A stretch of 64,000 bases of DNA from positions 44,065,610-44,129,609 of the forward strand of contig NC_133103.1 in the NCBI RefSeq assembly GCF_022965805.1. The letters run 5' to 3'. The DNA is from Primulina eburnea (taxonomy: Eukaryota > Streptophyta > Magnoliopsida > Lamiales > Gesneriaceae). The notes beneath the pieces were generated by a model. The model saw only the letters and a list, made by a program, of their open reading frames with translations, did no database searches and was not told the origin of the DNA. The position numbers and the translations under genes are program-made. This document shows, piece by piece, positions 44,134-55,293 of the stretch (position 1 is the stretch's first letter; each line of letters starts with the position of its first letter).

Positions 44134-46111
44134 TGTGGGGACCCGGACGCTAATCCAGTTCTTAATCATTATTGGGACTAATTAATCAATTATAAAACAT
44201 GGTCTAAATTTTTTTTTTAAAATGCGGAACGTAGTGACATCAAACTAATATACAACTCCGTATATAATAAAGTACAAGTCCTGTACCGTCTACAATTCAT
44301 TAAAACTAAAGTTCAACATCTAAATATCAAGTGTCGAAACTCTATATACATCCAAGTCCGAAGTCTCCACTCTATCACAATCTCTCCTCATCTCCTGGAC
44401 CCTGATCCTGCCCCACCTGTTGTCATGTACACATACAAACAAGACAACAGCCGGATAATTCCGGTGAGAATATAATCCCAGTATAAATCAACAAACATGC
44501 AATCATATAAACAAATATAAAGCATGTAACAGGCAACAGCATTATGTATCAAAATCTGAAACATAATCAATCATAAAACTGTCAACATATACGTGACTCC
44601 ACGTCTCAGACTAGACTCAATCCTAGTCTAGGGATCCCGGTTTCCAGATGTGGTATTCCTATATCGAATTCCTTAATAGAAGGAACAGTCATTCCATTAC
44701 TCGATATAACCAAATATGGTGTTCCTATATCGAATTCCGTAATAGAAGAATTCCAATCCTATTTACTCGATATAACCAAACATCCGGTGTCCTGACCTAA
44801 CCGTCATGGACTATAGCTCTATCGCTAATATCCTATCTTGAGACATCGTGCAATGTGCCCGTGGCGATCCCGCCACTGTCAGGCACTTCCGTCCCAAGAT
44901 TTCTATACTATCCTGTGACATCGTTCAATGTGCCCGTGGCGATCCCACCACTATCAAGCACTTCTGTCACAAGATTACTCGTCTAATACCTGCTATCTAT
45001 ATTCAAGAGAACAAGTATATCAGTCAAATCAATGCGAATATCAATGCAATAAATTAAAGTATGTGATTTAGGAAAACTCAAGTCTAAACCGACTCAAGTC
45101 GATCTCCCAATACCACATTGACTTATACCTTTCTTTCGTCGATTTCTGACTCAGACGAAGTCCTGAACTCACAGCCTATCTGGCAATGACAATACCAATA
45201 ATCTCATGTCAATATACCTTTCAAATCAATAACAATCTGATCAATCTGTATTTAATTCAAAATCAACGGCATAACGGTATAATTTCAATATCTCCGTCAA
45301 TACAATATCCTCAGATCGCAGTTACAATCCATAACCCCTATCCAATAAAATCCGTAATTCAATCACAATTCAAATCTGTCTGGTATAAATCAATATACCC
45401 TAAAAATTCATAACAATTCCATAATCAGTCCGTTTCTCAATCTGACTTCGATTCTACGATGTCTAACATTTCAAGAACATCATATATGAATCCTATTCAA
45501 TTCTGACAATAGCATAATTTCAAAACATGTCGAAACGTAGCAAAACTTACGTCCAGTTGTAGCCTACGTCGATAGGAACTCAATACCGAAGTCGGATTCA
45601 AAATCAGACGGACGGATTTCTCGCAGAAGGCGTAAGGATTTTCAGCAAATTCTTCAGACCCTTTCTCGATTTTCTTCACCGATTTCGAAGGGATTTTATT
45701 CTATATATATCGGTGCATGCATGTTATGAGGTGTCCTCATTTTTCACAAAACACGTAACACCGCGGGTGCGGTAGCTGCAAGACCGCGGGTGCGCTCATG
45801 CTTCGGCAGCACTTTCATTTTCTGAAACTCGACGACCGCGGGTGCGGTCTTGTTTGCACCGCGGGTGCGGTCGTGTTTCTTACCGCGGGTGCGGTGAGGC
45901 TACTGGAATTTGCCCCAACTTTCTGTCCATGCACCGCGGGTGCGGTGTCTTCCTGAGCGCGGGTGCGGTGTTGCTTCGGAAACACATTCTGAAATTCAAA
46001 ATAAATAGCCGCACATTCTCTTAAATCGTGTCTCAGTTGGCCCTTTCGTAATCACGTTAAATTATAACTCAATATTCCTTGATGAACAGTGATTAATTCT
46101 CGGGCATTACA
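44134..46111 (-). mobile_element. Solo LTR related to the 9.7-kb chromovirus LTR
   Basis: 1978 bp, TGTGGGGACCCGGACGCTAAT to CGGGCATTACA, with perfect TSD tagtc (44129-44133, 46112-46116). The ends match the chromovirus LTRs at 9741 and 16587 but the middle differs. Inside are local duplications (44640-44780; 44838-44985) and a GC-rich repeat array near the right end. Confidence 0.93.
45760..45972. repeat. Seven copies of a CCGCGGGTGCGGT motif in LTR
   Basis: The unit ACCGCGGGTGCGGT, with small variants, recurs at about 45760, 45783, 45834, 45858, 45882, 45932 and 45957. It is CpG-dense within AT-rich surroundings and lies 140-350 bp from the LTR end, the same place as the GCGCATATGCGC array in the related LTR at 17788-18010. 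Confidence 0.9.
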
Positions 46112-46713
46112 TAGTCACTTTCAAGGATCAAACATTCACCCAAAATGATTTATGATTGAAAGTTTTACGATGAAAATGATTTTACGATTTTATGATATAT
46201 GATCTATGCTTAAAGCTATTTTAAAATGATTTATTTATGCTCAAAATGATTTTAAATAGTTTATTTATATTCAAAGATATTTTAAATAAAAATACGATTT
46301 TTAATGCATGTGATTGAATATGTATTATTTGCTATTCATGTTTAGAACGTGCTGAGTCATTAGACTCACTAGGTTTGTATAATGCAAGATTTGATGATAT
46401 TATGGGAGACGATGACGATTGAGTGGATCGAGTGCAGCAGTACACTCCCAAGGACAATTTATGTTCCGCACTAGCTAGATAGATAAAAATATTTATGTTA
46501 ATGATTTTATTATAGATATTTTTTTGTTTTATTTTATTGTTAGTTGATCTTTTTAAAGGTCGATTTAGGAGTTTAGGTTAGTTGTTGTATAGTATTTTTA
46601 TGCACTTGAGATTTCATTGTTAAATTAGTTTGATTGATGGATTATGTTAAGTTATTTATTTAGTATTTTTGAGTTTATGATTTTTTTTTAAAAAAAAAGT
46701 AGTGGCCGTTTCA

Positions 46714-46990
46714 GATCCAACTATAATAGAATGAAGAACCCTCAAACAAAAAAGTTTCGAGATAACACACACATCAAATACCATGAGAAATGCAGATAAT
46801 ACGGTAACCCAAACCATAGTGAGGAAAGATGCTGGAGGAAACATGGAAAATGTGTGGTATGTGGAAGTGACCAATATCATATGCAAGATTCTCCGAACTA
46901 GAAGAACAAATCGCCACCTGTACTAAAACCCAAAATTCCTGCTAGAGAATATTGTCATGTGCTGATTCTGTAGATCCGAGCATCGTGCGA
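46714..46990 (+). pseudogene. Gypsy gag fragment with zinc knuckles
   Basis: Encodes the knuckle region of a gag: YGNPNHSEERCWRKHGKC followed by CVVCGSD, with an internal stop where the second Cys of the first knuckle is expected. It completes, across two insertions, the gag that starts at 36302. After about 46990 no coding similarity is seen. Confidence 0.65.
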
Positions 46991-47703
46991 AACTTAGGCG
47001 ATCTTCTCCAAAAGATGCTTAAGTAATCCTTAACCAAAAAAATTAATAAAAGAATTCAATAGAGGTTTGGGGATAAAATTTATAGTTCCTATAACTCGAG
47101 AAACTTGGGCGTGTTTACAATTGAGAGTTATTAACCTATTTATATTACTCATTCTACTTGCTAAAGTATTCTACAATTATGTACAATGAGAATATTCTAG
47201 AGTACTCTACTTCATATACAACTACATGATTCTTGAGCATTCCAAGATGTTACAACAATCTAGATTAATTTAATACTAACTAATCACATCTAGAACCAAT
47301 TCCTCCTACACGATTCTAGGATGCTCAAGACCATTCATGAACAACCTAGACGATTCCACGAAACTATAAAGTTCTCCAGAACCTTCTAGACTTCTCTTTG
47401 TTCATGTGGGGCTAGAACATGATGGATCTTTCCGGATTGAACTTATCTTTTTGCAAGCATTTCCCTTTGACTTGTGTGCTAAATTATTTCTCAATGACAT
47501 CTTCCCCCACCCATTTCGGCAACGCCCTTGTTGCCTTGTGATGCCTGTCGTGAAACTGTCCCAAATCTGGCTTTACTCTCCATGTTAGCACAAACATGTC
47601 TTGTCTCCTTTGGTCGACTCGGCCTCGTGACTCCTTGCTTACTCCACTCCGGTCATCCTTTTCTCTATGATATGGCTTTAGCATATTTGAAATGAAGATC
47701 GGA
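46991..47703. other. Non-coding stretch, no identified feature
   Basis: AT-rich with several short TCTAGAA / TTCTAGA-type inverted motifs (47190-47400), which could be part of a decayed LTR. No ends, TSD or gene were found. Confidence 0.4.
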
Positions 47704-47977
47704 TGTGAGACTCATTTATTATAATTGCAATTAATTATCAAACAATATAGATTAAATTTAAATTTGTAGCAGAAAAATAGTTAAAATAATTAAAAATGGA
47801 CCCCGAGGCTTGAAAAATTCGGCATGACATCCACGTAAATAGGACATACTAAAAATTCGAAATATCTATAAAAATAAATTGATTTAGGACAAATTTTTTG
47901 TATTCATAAAAAATCACACACAAATACCGACAATACGTAAATCAACAATTTACAAGTAGCCGTTCAAAACATAGCCG
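47704..47977 (-). repeat. Gypsy LTR, left piece (split by Sirevirus-like insertion)
   Basis: Contains the ggaccccgaggcttgaaaaa and taaataggacatac blocks common in plant gypsy LTRs. The sequence appears to resume at 59967. The left end is uncertain (47.69-47.71 kb). It is assigned to the minus-strand gypsy element whose pol lies at 61251-64000. Confidence 0.5.
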
Positions 47978-48934
47978 TGTTGGAAAATTTCATGTTCGTA
48001 ATCTTGCTTGATTTTGATGTTAATAAAACTTATTATTTTTTTTCTAATGGTTTTACCTAAGTATGCAGAAACTGGAACTGATCAGTTATTGAGCCAAAAC
48101 TGAAGCTAACGAGACACAAACTGAAAGCGCCAACTGATCGCCCAAACTGAACCAGTTCAACTGAAATATCAAAAGACAAGTTCAACTGATTGTCCAGTTG
48201 ATAGACAGTTCAGCAGAAGACCTTCAGAAGCCCGGCCAGCTGATGAAGAGCTCAACGAGTCCAGCTGACCAGTTCAACTGAAGCAGCGAAATCAGTTCAG
48301 TTGACAAGCCAACTGATTTCACCAAACCGGTTCAAGATCAGTTCAACTGACAACAGAACAACTAAACTGATCGGTGGACAAGATTTCAGTTTCCAGCCTA
48401 CCAGTTCAGCTGATCAACAGACGAAACCCAGCTAAGCTGAAACGCCGGAAGATTAAAGTGGAGCTTAATCATCAGCAGTATATCACCGATTAACTTCCAT
48501 ATCAGATCAGAGTAGATGATAAATGCAAGTCAACATCAGTTGAGTCCAGTTTGAGTCAGCTCGACCAGCAAGCCAACACATAGATCATGTCAAAGGCAAA
48601 TTGGCTGCTATTCTGGCAAAAAGAGACTCAAGATCGATGCAGCATTCAAAGAATTTAAGGCAACCAGTTATTGGTATATCAAGTTCTATTATGTATAAAA
48701 TAACTGATATTTGATGTTGTTTAATATTTGCTACGTGTAGTAGCATTTCCCATTACAATTGATGGTGTGCTTAATGTATAATACAAGGGACGCTTATTTG
48801 ACTAAATAAAAATCATGTTTATCCAGTTAATTTGAATGTAACTGAACTGATATTTTCAGTTAATGTGTTGCCTAAACTGCGTGGATGTTAAATGTTGCTA
48901 AAACTTCATTAAAACACAAAAATGATTATATTTT

Positions 48935-49174
48935 TAAGGGGGGGTTTTTAATTCAGCTCTTGAGGGGGAGCTTTCTTTAAAATTATCTCTCGAATTGAAA
49001 AATGTTTTAAACTCAAATTCATTGAGTGGGAGCTTTCTTATCCATCGAACTGAAAAAATTCCTTTTTATATTTTTAAATGTTTTTGGTTCTCACAAAGGA
49101 GAAGAATCAGTTAAATTTAAAATTTTAAATTGTTTTTATTTTTGAAGTTTTGTGATCATCAAAAAAGGGGAGAT
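48935..49174 (+). other. Repeated polypurine motifs before the Sirevirus-like 3' LTR
   Basis: gagggggagctttctt (48963), gagtgggagctttctt (49025) and aaaaaaggggagat directly before the LTR at 49175. Multiple PPT-like motifs upstream of the 3' LTR are a known mark of Sireviruses and are the main basis for this assignment. Confidence 0.65.
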
Positions 49175-49788
49175 TGTTGGAAAATTTCATGTTCGTAATC
49201 TTGCTTGATTTTGATGTTAATAAAACTTGTTATTTTTTTTTCTAATGGTTTTACCTAAGTATGCAGAAACTGGAACTGATCAGTTATCGAGCCAAAACTG
49301 AAGCTATCGAGACGCAAACTGAAAGCGCCAACTGATCGCCCAAACTGAATCATTTCAACTGAAATATCAAAAGACCAGTTCAACTAATTGTCCAGCTAAT
49401 AGGCAGTTCAGCAGAAGACCTTCAGAAGCCTGGCCATCTGATGAAGAGTCCAGCTGACGAGTTCAGCTGAAGCAGCGAAATCAGTTCAACTAACAAGCCA
49501 ACTGATTTCACCGAATCAGTTCAAGATCAGTTCAACTAACCAGTTCAAAACATCAGTTAGGAATCAATCAGTTTGCAGAACACGACAAGCTTATTCATTG
49601 GAATCCAGCTGCACGCACTAAGGAAAAGCTTTTGTTCAGTCAAAGGACAATAATAGACGTTGCAGCAGTGCTTAAAGCCAAAACATTCCAGAATGGCTGT
49701 CAAAAATTACAAGACAAATATCGAGGAACGGTTTCAAAATGCAACAAATACAATAATTTAGTCTCACTGTACGATCAAGCTTCGCGCC

Positions 49789-49796
49789 TATAAATA
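49789..49796 (+). promoter_or_regulatory. TATA box in Sirevirus-like LTR
   Basis: TATAAATA in the sense strand of the right LTR, 86 bases before the copia insertion. A good consensus for the LTR promoter. If still active it would transcribe into the antisense strand of the copia element. Confidence 0.55.
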
Positions 49797-49881
49797 GAAG
49801 ATAAAGATGAGTGAAGACCAATGAAAAAAGTGTGTGGAACACACAAGTGTGTGAAGATCAAAAAAGAAAAGGGCATGAAAA

Positions 49882-52051
49882 TGAAAGGGGATCGGTTACG
49901 GTGGCCGGAAGCGCAACGGAAGTTTAAAATTTTTAATTTTCTTGAGAAAATTTCGGCCACCTACTAGTCTTGTGCAACAAATACAATAAAAACACATTAT
50001 GACATTCATAGGGTGTTTTAGAAATTATACCTATCAATCTTTAAAAGATTGATGAATGGCACCAACTTTGTTGTCAAACAACAAAGCTCTTCAAGGCATG
50101 AAGATCTACAAGCTCCTCCTCCAAATCCTTGAAACTTTCTTTCAAATTAGGCCCACCACTAACTAGGAAGATCCCCTCATATTTTGCACTAGAAAAATAT
50201 GAGGATTTTTCAAAGAGAAGTGTGTGTATTCTTCAACAATTGAAGAACACAAAAATGGAGAAAAACTTGAGAAAAAAAAGAAGAGAGGTTTCGGCCATGT
50301 TGCTTCTAGGAGGGAAGGAGAATGATTTTTTAATTCCATGTCTTGGTTGTGAGAAAAGCAAAAAGCAAAAGGTGCATGCCTTGCATTATTTTAATAAAAA
50401 GTAATCTCCAACCCTTCACCTCCCATGCATGCATATAATATAGTTTTTAATCAAATTAAAAACTTTGGACTAAATTTAATAATCTCAAACATATTTGAGA
50501 CTATTTAAACATTACTTGAATTTACCCAAGTCTCACTAGTTAAATAATTATTTTAATTGAGCTCTACAAGACTTAATATTATTTAATTAATTCAACACTT
50601 GAATTAATTTAATTATTTGGACTCTACTAGGTCAACTAGTGTCTAATTAATTCAACACTTGAATTAATTTAATTTAGTCCATAATAATGTTTATGAAAAT
50701 CACAATTTTCAAATACATTATTCACTTGGTCAAATTTTAATTTTTAGGAACACTTCCATAAATCAAAATTTACATTTCTCTCATAGAAGTCATACTTCTA
50801 TTTTTCCTTACACTTATAAACTCATTTATAAGTCGTTCAACACATTGAACTATTTTCTCCTTTATAGAAGTCATACTTCTAATTTTCTTTACGCTTATAA
50901 ACCCCTTTATAAGCCGTTCAACACATTGAACTATTTTACTTCTCAACGGGATCTAGAAAACTAGCACTTGTGTGGCCCTCAATGGTTCATTGATACGACT
51001 AGCCGTGGGTTCACATCTCCATGTGATTCGGACTAAACATGTCCTTATGCGAGCATACCCCAATTGCTCCATTCTTACTTATCAACACCTTGATAACAAG
51101 AACGTCAGAACTCAAGTCTGATAGTACCCAACTAATCATGTTAAACGCCTAGCAGCATCGCTTACATGATTCCCTAGGTATCAAATGATAGTGCCTGCAA
51201 GAACCATTCAATTATGGTTAGCGTACAGTACGGTCCCTTCAACTCATATATCCCGATCGATTAGACAACCATTGGTTTATCGAGAGTTGTCAATGAATCG
51301 ATACTATGTGTCATGTTGTAGTTGCATCAATGGTGTAATCTATGAAACCCCTTTCATAATTACAACCATACTCTGGCCAGAGATTTCAACCTACATACAC
51401 ATGATAACACATAGGATATCCATACCCGAAGGTAAGCGGTGAATCCCCGACTACAATGCATCGACTCCTATATGTTTTGACAGAACACCCAACCTTGCCA
51501 CCTAATGACCCCAGTAAGAGTCGGTAAACAAGTCAAAGTGTAATTCTAGCACATAGAGTCTCAATGTTGTCCCGGGTCATAAGGACTAATTCTGTACAAC
51601 CATAAACCAGGACTTTTCCACTCGATAAGTGAGAACCACTTGGAAAGTCCTTTTATGGAGGGTTGTTCAGTGCACTCTACAAGGAGCACCTATCTGCATG
51701 TTCGGACATCACAATGTCCCCTACCAGTGAAACATGGTACTCACATCGCAGATACTAGTCTCTAACTCGAGCGGCCTATATCCTTCTTAGTGGCGGCTGA
51801 ATCGACTAAGAACCGTTTAGAATATACAGTATTACAAATATGAGTTTCATGATACTCATCATATGAGCATCTCATATTCTTTCTACTATTTGTATATTCA
51901 AGGGCTTTATCTATGCAACTAGCATGGGTATACAGATAAAGATTTGCCAAAATAATAATTTCAAATATTATTAAAATAAAGATTGCTTATACATAGAGTT
52001 TCATTGTGAACACTCGGCCAACACTTGGCTCGACGGGCACCTACTCTAACA
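49882..52051 (-). repeat. 3' LTR of young copia element
   Basis: TGAAAGGGGATC to CTACTCTAACA on the plus strand. Inside are a tandem repeat of about 82 bp with gaagtcatacttct and cttataaac...tttataag palindromes (50774-50940) and a duplicated aattaattcaacacttgaat block (50586-50674). Short antisense ORFs occur in both LTRs only because the LTRs are nearly identical. Confidence 0.96.
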
Positions 52052-52064
52052 ATCTCCCACTTGC
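52052..52064 (-). other. Polypurine tract of young copia element
   Basis: atctcccacttgc on the plus strand, AAGTGGGAGAT-like in element sense, adjacent to the 3' LTR. Confidence 0.88.
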
Positions 52065-52065
52065 A

Positions 52066-53366
52066 CTAGAGCCAACTACCTTTATGCTTTAAACCCATTG
52101 ATTCGCGATGCTTGTCGAATAATGGTCCAGGTAAAGGCTTAGCTAGTGGATCAACAACATTGTCTGCGGAGCCGACTTTGTCGATAGACACTTCTCTTTC
52201 CACAATCTCTCCGAGGATGTGGTACTTTCTCAATACTTGTTTGGACTTCTGATGAGACCTTGGCTCCTTTGCTTGAGCTAAAGCTCCCGTGTTGTCACAC
52301 AACACCGGGACAGGAGCAACTCCATTAGGAATGACGCCCAACTCTTGGACGAAATTCCTTATCCAAACAGCCTCCCTTGCTGCATCCGATGCAGCAATGT
52401 ATTCGGCCTCTGTGCTGGAATCCGCAGTATTGTCTTCCTTGGAACTCTTCCAAGAGACAGCAGCACCATTGAGCATGAATACAAACCTAGAGGTTGACTT
52501 CGAGTCATCGATATCGCTTTGGAAGCTAGAGTCGGTATAGTCTTCCAATTTTAGTTCTCCACCCCATAGACCAAGAACAATTTATTGGTCCTTCTCAACT
52601 ACTTGAGGATGTCTTTCACAGCTTTCCAATGTGGAAGACCGGGGTTCGATTGATATCTACTCACTACACTTAGTGCGAAAGCCACGTCAGGACGTGTAGA
52701 TATCATCCTATACATGATGCTACCAATCGCAGATGCATAAGGAATGCTTTGTCATCGCCGCTATCTCTGCATCAGTCTTGAAAGACAGACTTGGATAGGG
52801 ACACGCCATGACACATTGGTAGATGTCCTCTCTTGGACTTATCCATCGTGAACCGCTTCACGATGGTATCAATGTATGTGGACTGGGTGAGACCAAGCAA
52901 TCTTTTCGATCTATCTCTATAGATCTGTATCCCAATACAAAAGATGCTTCACCCAAGTCCTGCATCGAGAACTTACTCGCTAACCATATCTTAGTTGATT
53001 GCAACATTCCTACATCATTCCAAATGAGTAGAATGTCATCAACATAAAGCACCAGGAATGTCACAACACTCCCACTGACCTTCTTATACACACAGGGTTC
53101 CTCAGGATTCTTAGTAAATCAAACTCTTTGATTGTACAATCGAATCTAAGGTTCCAACTCCTTGATGCCTTCTTTAGACCATAAATAGATCTCTGAAGTT
53201 TGCATACCATATGCTCACTTCCGACAGATGTAAACCCTTCAGGTTGAGACATGTAAATCACTTTCTTAAAATCCCTATTAAGAAAGACTGTCTTAACATC
53301 CATCTGCCATATCTCATAGTCATACCATGTAGCTATGGCTAGCAAAATCCTTATGGACTTGAACAT
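52066..53366 (-). pseudogene. Copia reverse transcriptase and RNase H
   Basis: RT palm segments: QMDVKTVFLN (first Asp) near 53300 and LYVDDILLIWND (YVDD intact) near 53040. RNase H from 52548: the SDIDDSKSTSRFVF, SSTEAEYIAASDAAREAVWI and LCDNTGALA motifs are present, to the stop at 52066-52068. A frameshift near 53065-53090 and degenerate sequence at 52549-52860 break the frame. Confidence 0.88.
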
Positions 53367-53570
53367 TGCGACTGGGAAAAGGTTTCCTCAAAGTCAACTC
53401 CTTGTCTTTGAGTACATCCTTTTTCCACCAATCGCGCCTTGAAGGTCAATACCTTCCCATCCGCCCCAAGTCCCTATGGGAACCTTTCCCTCAGGTGGAT
53501 CTATAAGATCCCACACTTGGTTCGGATGTATGGAATTCATCTCAGATTCCATAGCTTCAAGCCATTTGGA

Positions 53571-54060
53571 TTAATCGGCATCAGATAACGCTTCCTTGAA
53601 GGTCCTTGGATCACATCCATGGTTAGGCTCATCATGGCCCTCTTCAAGAAGCAGACCATACCTCATAGGTGGTCTCGAGACTCTCTCGGATCTTCTAGGA
53701 GTTTGTATCTCCTCTCTTGGCTCTTTGGGTGTGGGTTCTATAATTGCGGGTTTCTCTCGAACCTCTTCGAGTTCTATCATCTCCCTTTTTCTATCCAATA
53801 GAAAATCCTTTTCAAAAAGGTTGCATTCCTAGAAACAAACACCTTTGTTTCTTGGGGATGATAGAAATAATATCCAACTAAATTCCTTGGATATCCCACA
53901 AAGTAACATAAAATGGATCAACAATCCAATTTATCTCCCACTACCTGCTTCACATAAGCAGGGCTCCCCATATTCTAAGATAAGAATATTTGGGAGGCTT
54001 ACCCATCCATATCTCATATGGTGTCTGCCTTTGAATGGACATTTAACGGAATATCTTTTA
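53571..54060 (-). pseudogene. Integrase C-terminal remnant and linker
   Basis: A QTPYEIWMGKPP segment near 54015-54040 and a degenerate YFVGYPKE segment near 53890 are the end of a copia integrase. An acidic linker with RRSERVSRPP follows (53798-53571). The zinc domain and catalytic DDE core are missing between here and the protease at 54.2-54.4 kb, where only about 200 bp remain. Confidence 0.8.
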
Positions 54061-54239
54061 ATTTTAAGTTATAGAGATCGTTTTCAAGTTCTCAAGTACC
54101 AATCAAACATTCATTCATGTAAATGTTGCAAACACCTTTGCAAAATAAACAAGAATATCCATTTTTATCAGCATAGAAATGGAAACAATGTTTTACAAAA
54201 TTAGGTACAAACAAAACATCTCATAAAATTAACTTAAAC

Positions 54240-54432
54240 TATTGTTCAATAATAAGTAAACATCCTTAATGGCCTTGGCAGCAACTCTTGCTCCATTGCC
54301 CATCCTCAAGAAGGTCACACCTTCTTTAAGCTTCCTGCTTCTTCCCATCACCTGTAACCCATTACAGAGATGTGAGTCACAACCGGTATCTAATACCCAA
54401 GAAGTAGAGTTAATTGAAATGTTTACTTAAAT
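54240..54432 (-). pseudogene. Copia protease fragment
   Basis: Contains TSWVLDTGCDSH at about 54365-54400, the Asp-Thr-Gly active site, directly after the gag. A stop separates gag from this segment. The protease C-terminus runs out near the integrase deletion. Confidence 0.75.
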
Positions 54433-55293
54433 TTAGAACATACCGTTTCCAGAACACTTCTGGGCCAGATATTCCTTGCAATTTCGCTTCCAATGTCCAG
54501 GCTTCTTGCAGTGATGACAAACATCACCAGTCTTGTCAGCCTTAACTGGTCTAGCTGCCTCAACGGGATTCGGAGATTGCCTCAACAAGGGCACGTTTTT
54601 CTTGGGACGTTGGAAAGAACTCTTCTTTCCCTTCCCATGTGGATCAATCTTCGTACCAGATGAAGAACCCACATAAAGAACCAACTTCTCTTTCTTGATG
54701 GTGGATTCAAACGTAACAAGCATGTTCACCAACTCCTCAAGGGTCGGTTCTATCTTGTTCATGTTGAAGTTCACCACAAAAGGATCAAATGAGCTAGGCA
54801 GCGATAACAGCAACACGTCGGTGGTCAACTCCGAAGGCAAGATCATATACATGCCAACGAGCTTGTCCACGAGCCCGATCACCTTTAGGCCATGCTCATG
54901 GACCGAGGCCCCATCTCGCATGTGCAAAGTGATCAGCTCTTTGACGGTAGCATGCCTAAGAGGACGCGTTTGCTCTCCAAAGAGCTCCTTGAGGTGCAAA
55001 TGAATGTCAGCAGCACTCTTTGCACCCTCAAAACGCCTCTGCAGCTCATCATTCATAGAAGTCAGCATATAACACCTTGCTATCAAGTCATGGTCACACC
55101 ATTCCTTGTAAGCCTGCAATTCCTCAGGAGTGCAGTCAGTCGGAGCCTCAACAGGGGGCGACTGAGTCAGTGTATATGTTACCCTTTCCGAATTCAAGAC
55201 TATTTTCAAATTTCTTAGCCAAGTGAGGTAATTAGGTCCAGTTAATATGTGTTTGTCGAGTATTACAGATATCGAATTGCGCATCGAAGACAT
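54433..55293 (-). CDS. Copia gag with CCHC zinc knuckle, intact
   Basis: A 286-codon open frame from the minus-strand ATG at 55293. The N-terminal DUF4219/UBN2-type gag core contains LTGPNYLTWLRNLKIVL, KELFGEQTRPLRHATVKEL and EHGLKVIGLVDKL. A Lys/Ser-rich linker follows and the CCHC knuckle CHHCKKPGHWKRNC lies near residue 262. It is the only intact reading frame in this element, consistent with selection on gag or simply recent insertion. Confidence 0.88.
   Translation of the reverse strand: MSSMRNSISVILDKHILTGPNYLTWLRNLKIVLNSERVTYTLTQSPPVEAPTDCTPEELQAYKEWCDHDLIARCYMLTSMNDELQRRFEGAKSAADIHLHLKELFGEQTRPLRHATVKELITLHMRDGASVHEHGLKVIGLVDKLVGMYMILPSELTTDVLLLSLPSSFDPFVVNFNMNKIEPTLEELVNMLVTFESTIKKEKLVLYVGSSSGTKIDPHGKGKKSSFQRPKKNVPLLRQSPNPVEAARPVKADKTGDVCHHCKKPGHWKRNCKEYLAQKCSGNGMF

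Larger units (their letters stand above)
42262..46713 (+). mobile_element. Large solo LTR (gypsy type), itself interrupted
   Basis: Ends TGTAACGTCC (42262) and GGCCGTTTCA (46713), flanked by gatca / gatcc (42257-42261, 46714-46718), a TSD with one mismatch. It shares a gggcaaaacagtcattttacac-type block and a ctgagtcattagactcactagg motif with the LTR at 33015-35909. Without the nested LTR at 44134-46111 (and its 5-bp TSD) it is about 2.5 kb. It has no coding content and lies in the old gag. Confidence 0.85.

Noticed and set aside
50129..50404. 91-codon plus-strand ORF, repeated at 57352-57627
   Set aside because: Its conservation is explained by near-identical LTRs; it is antisense to the element and has no family resemblance. 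The same holds for 51185-51442/58408-58665 and 51762-51950/58984-59172.
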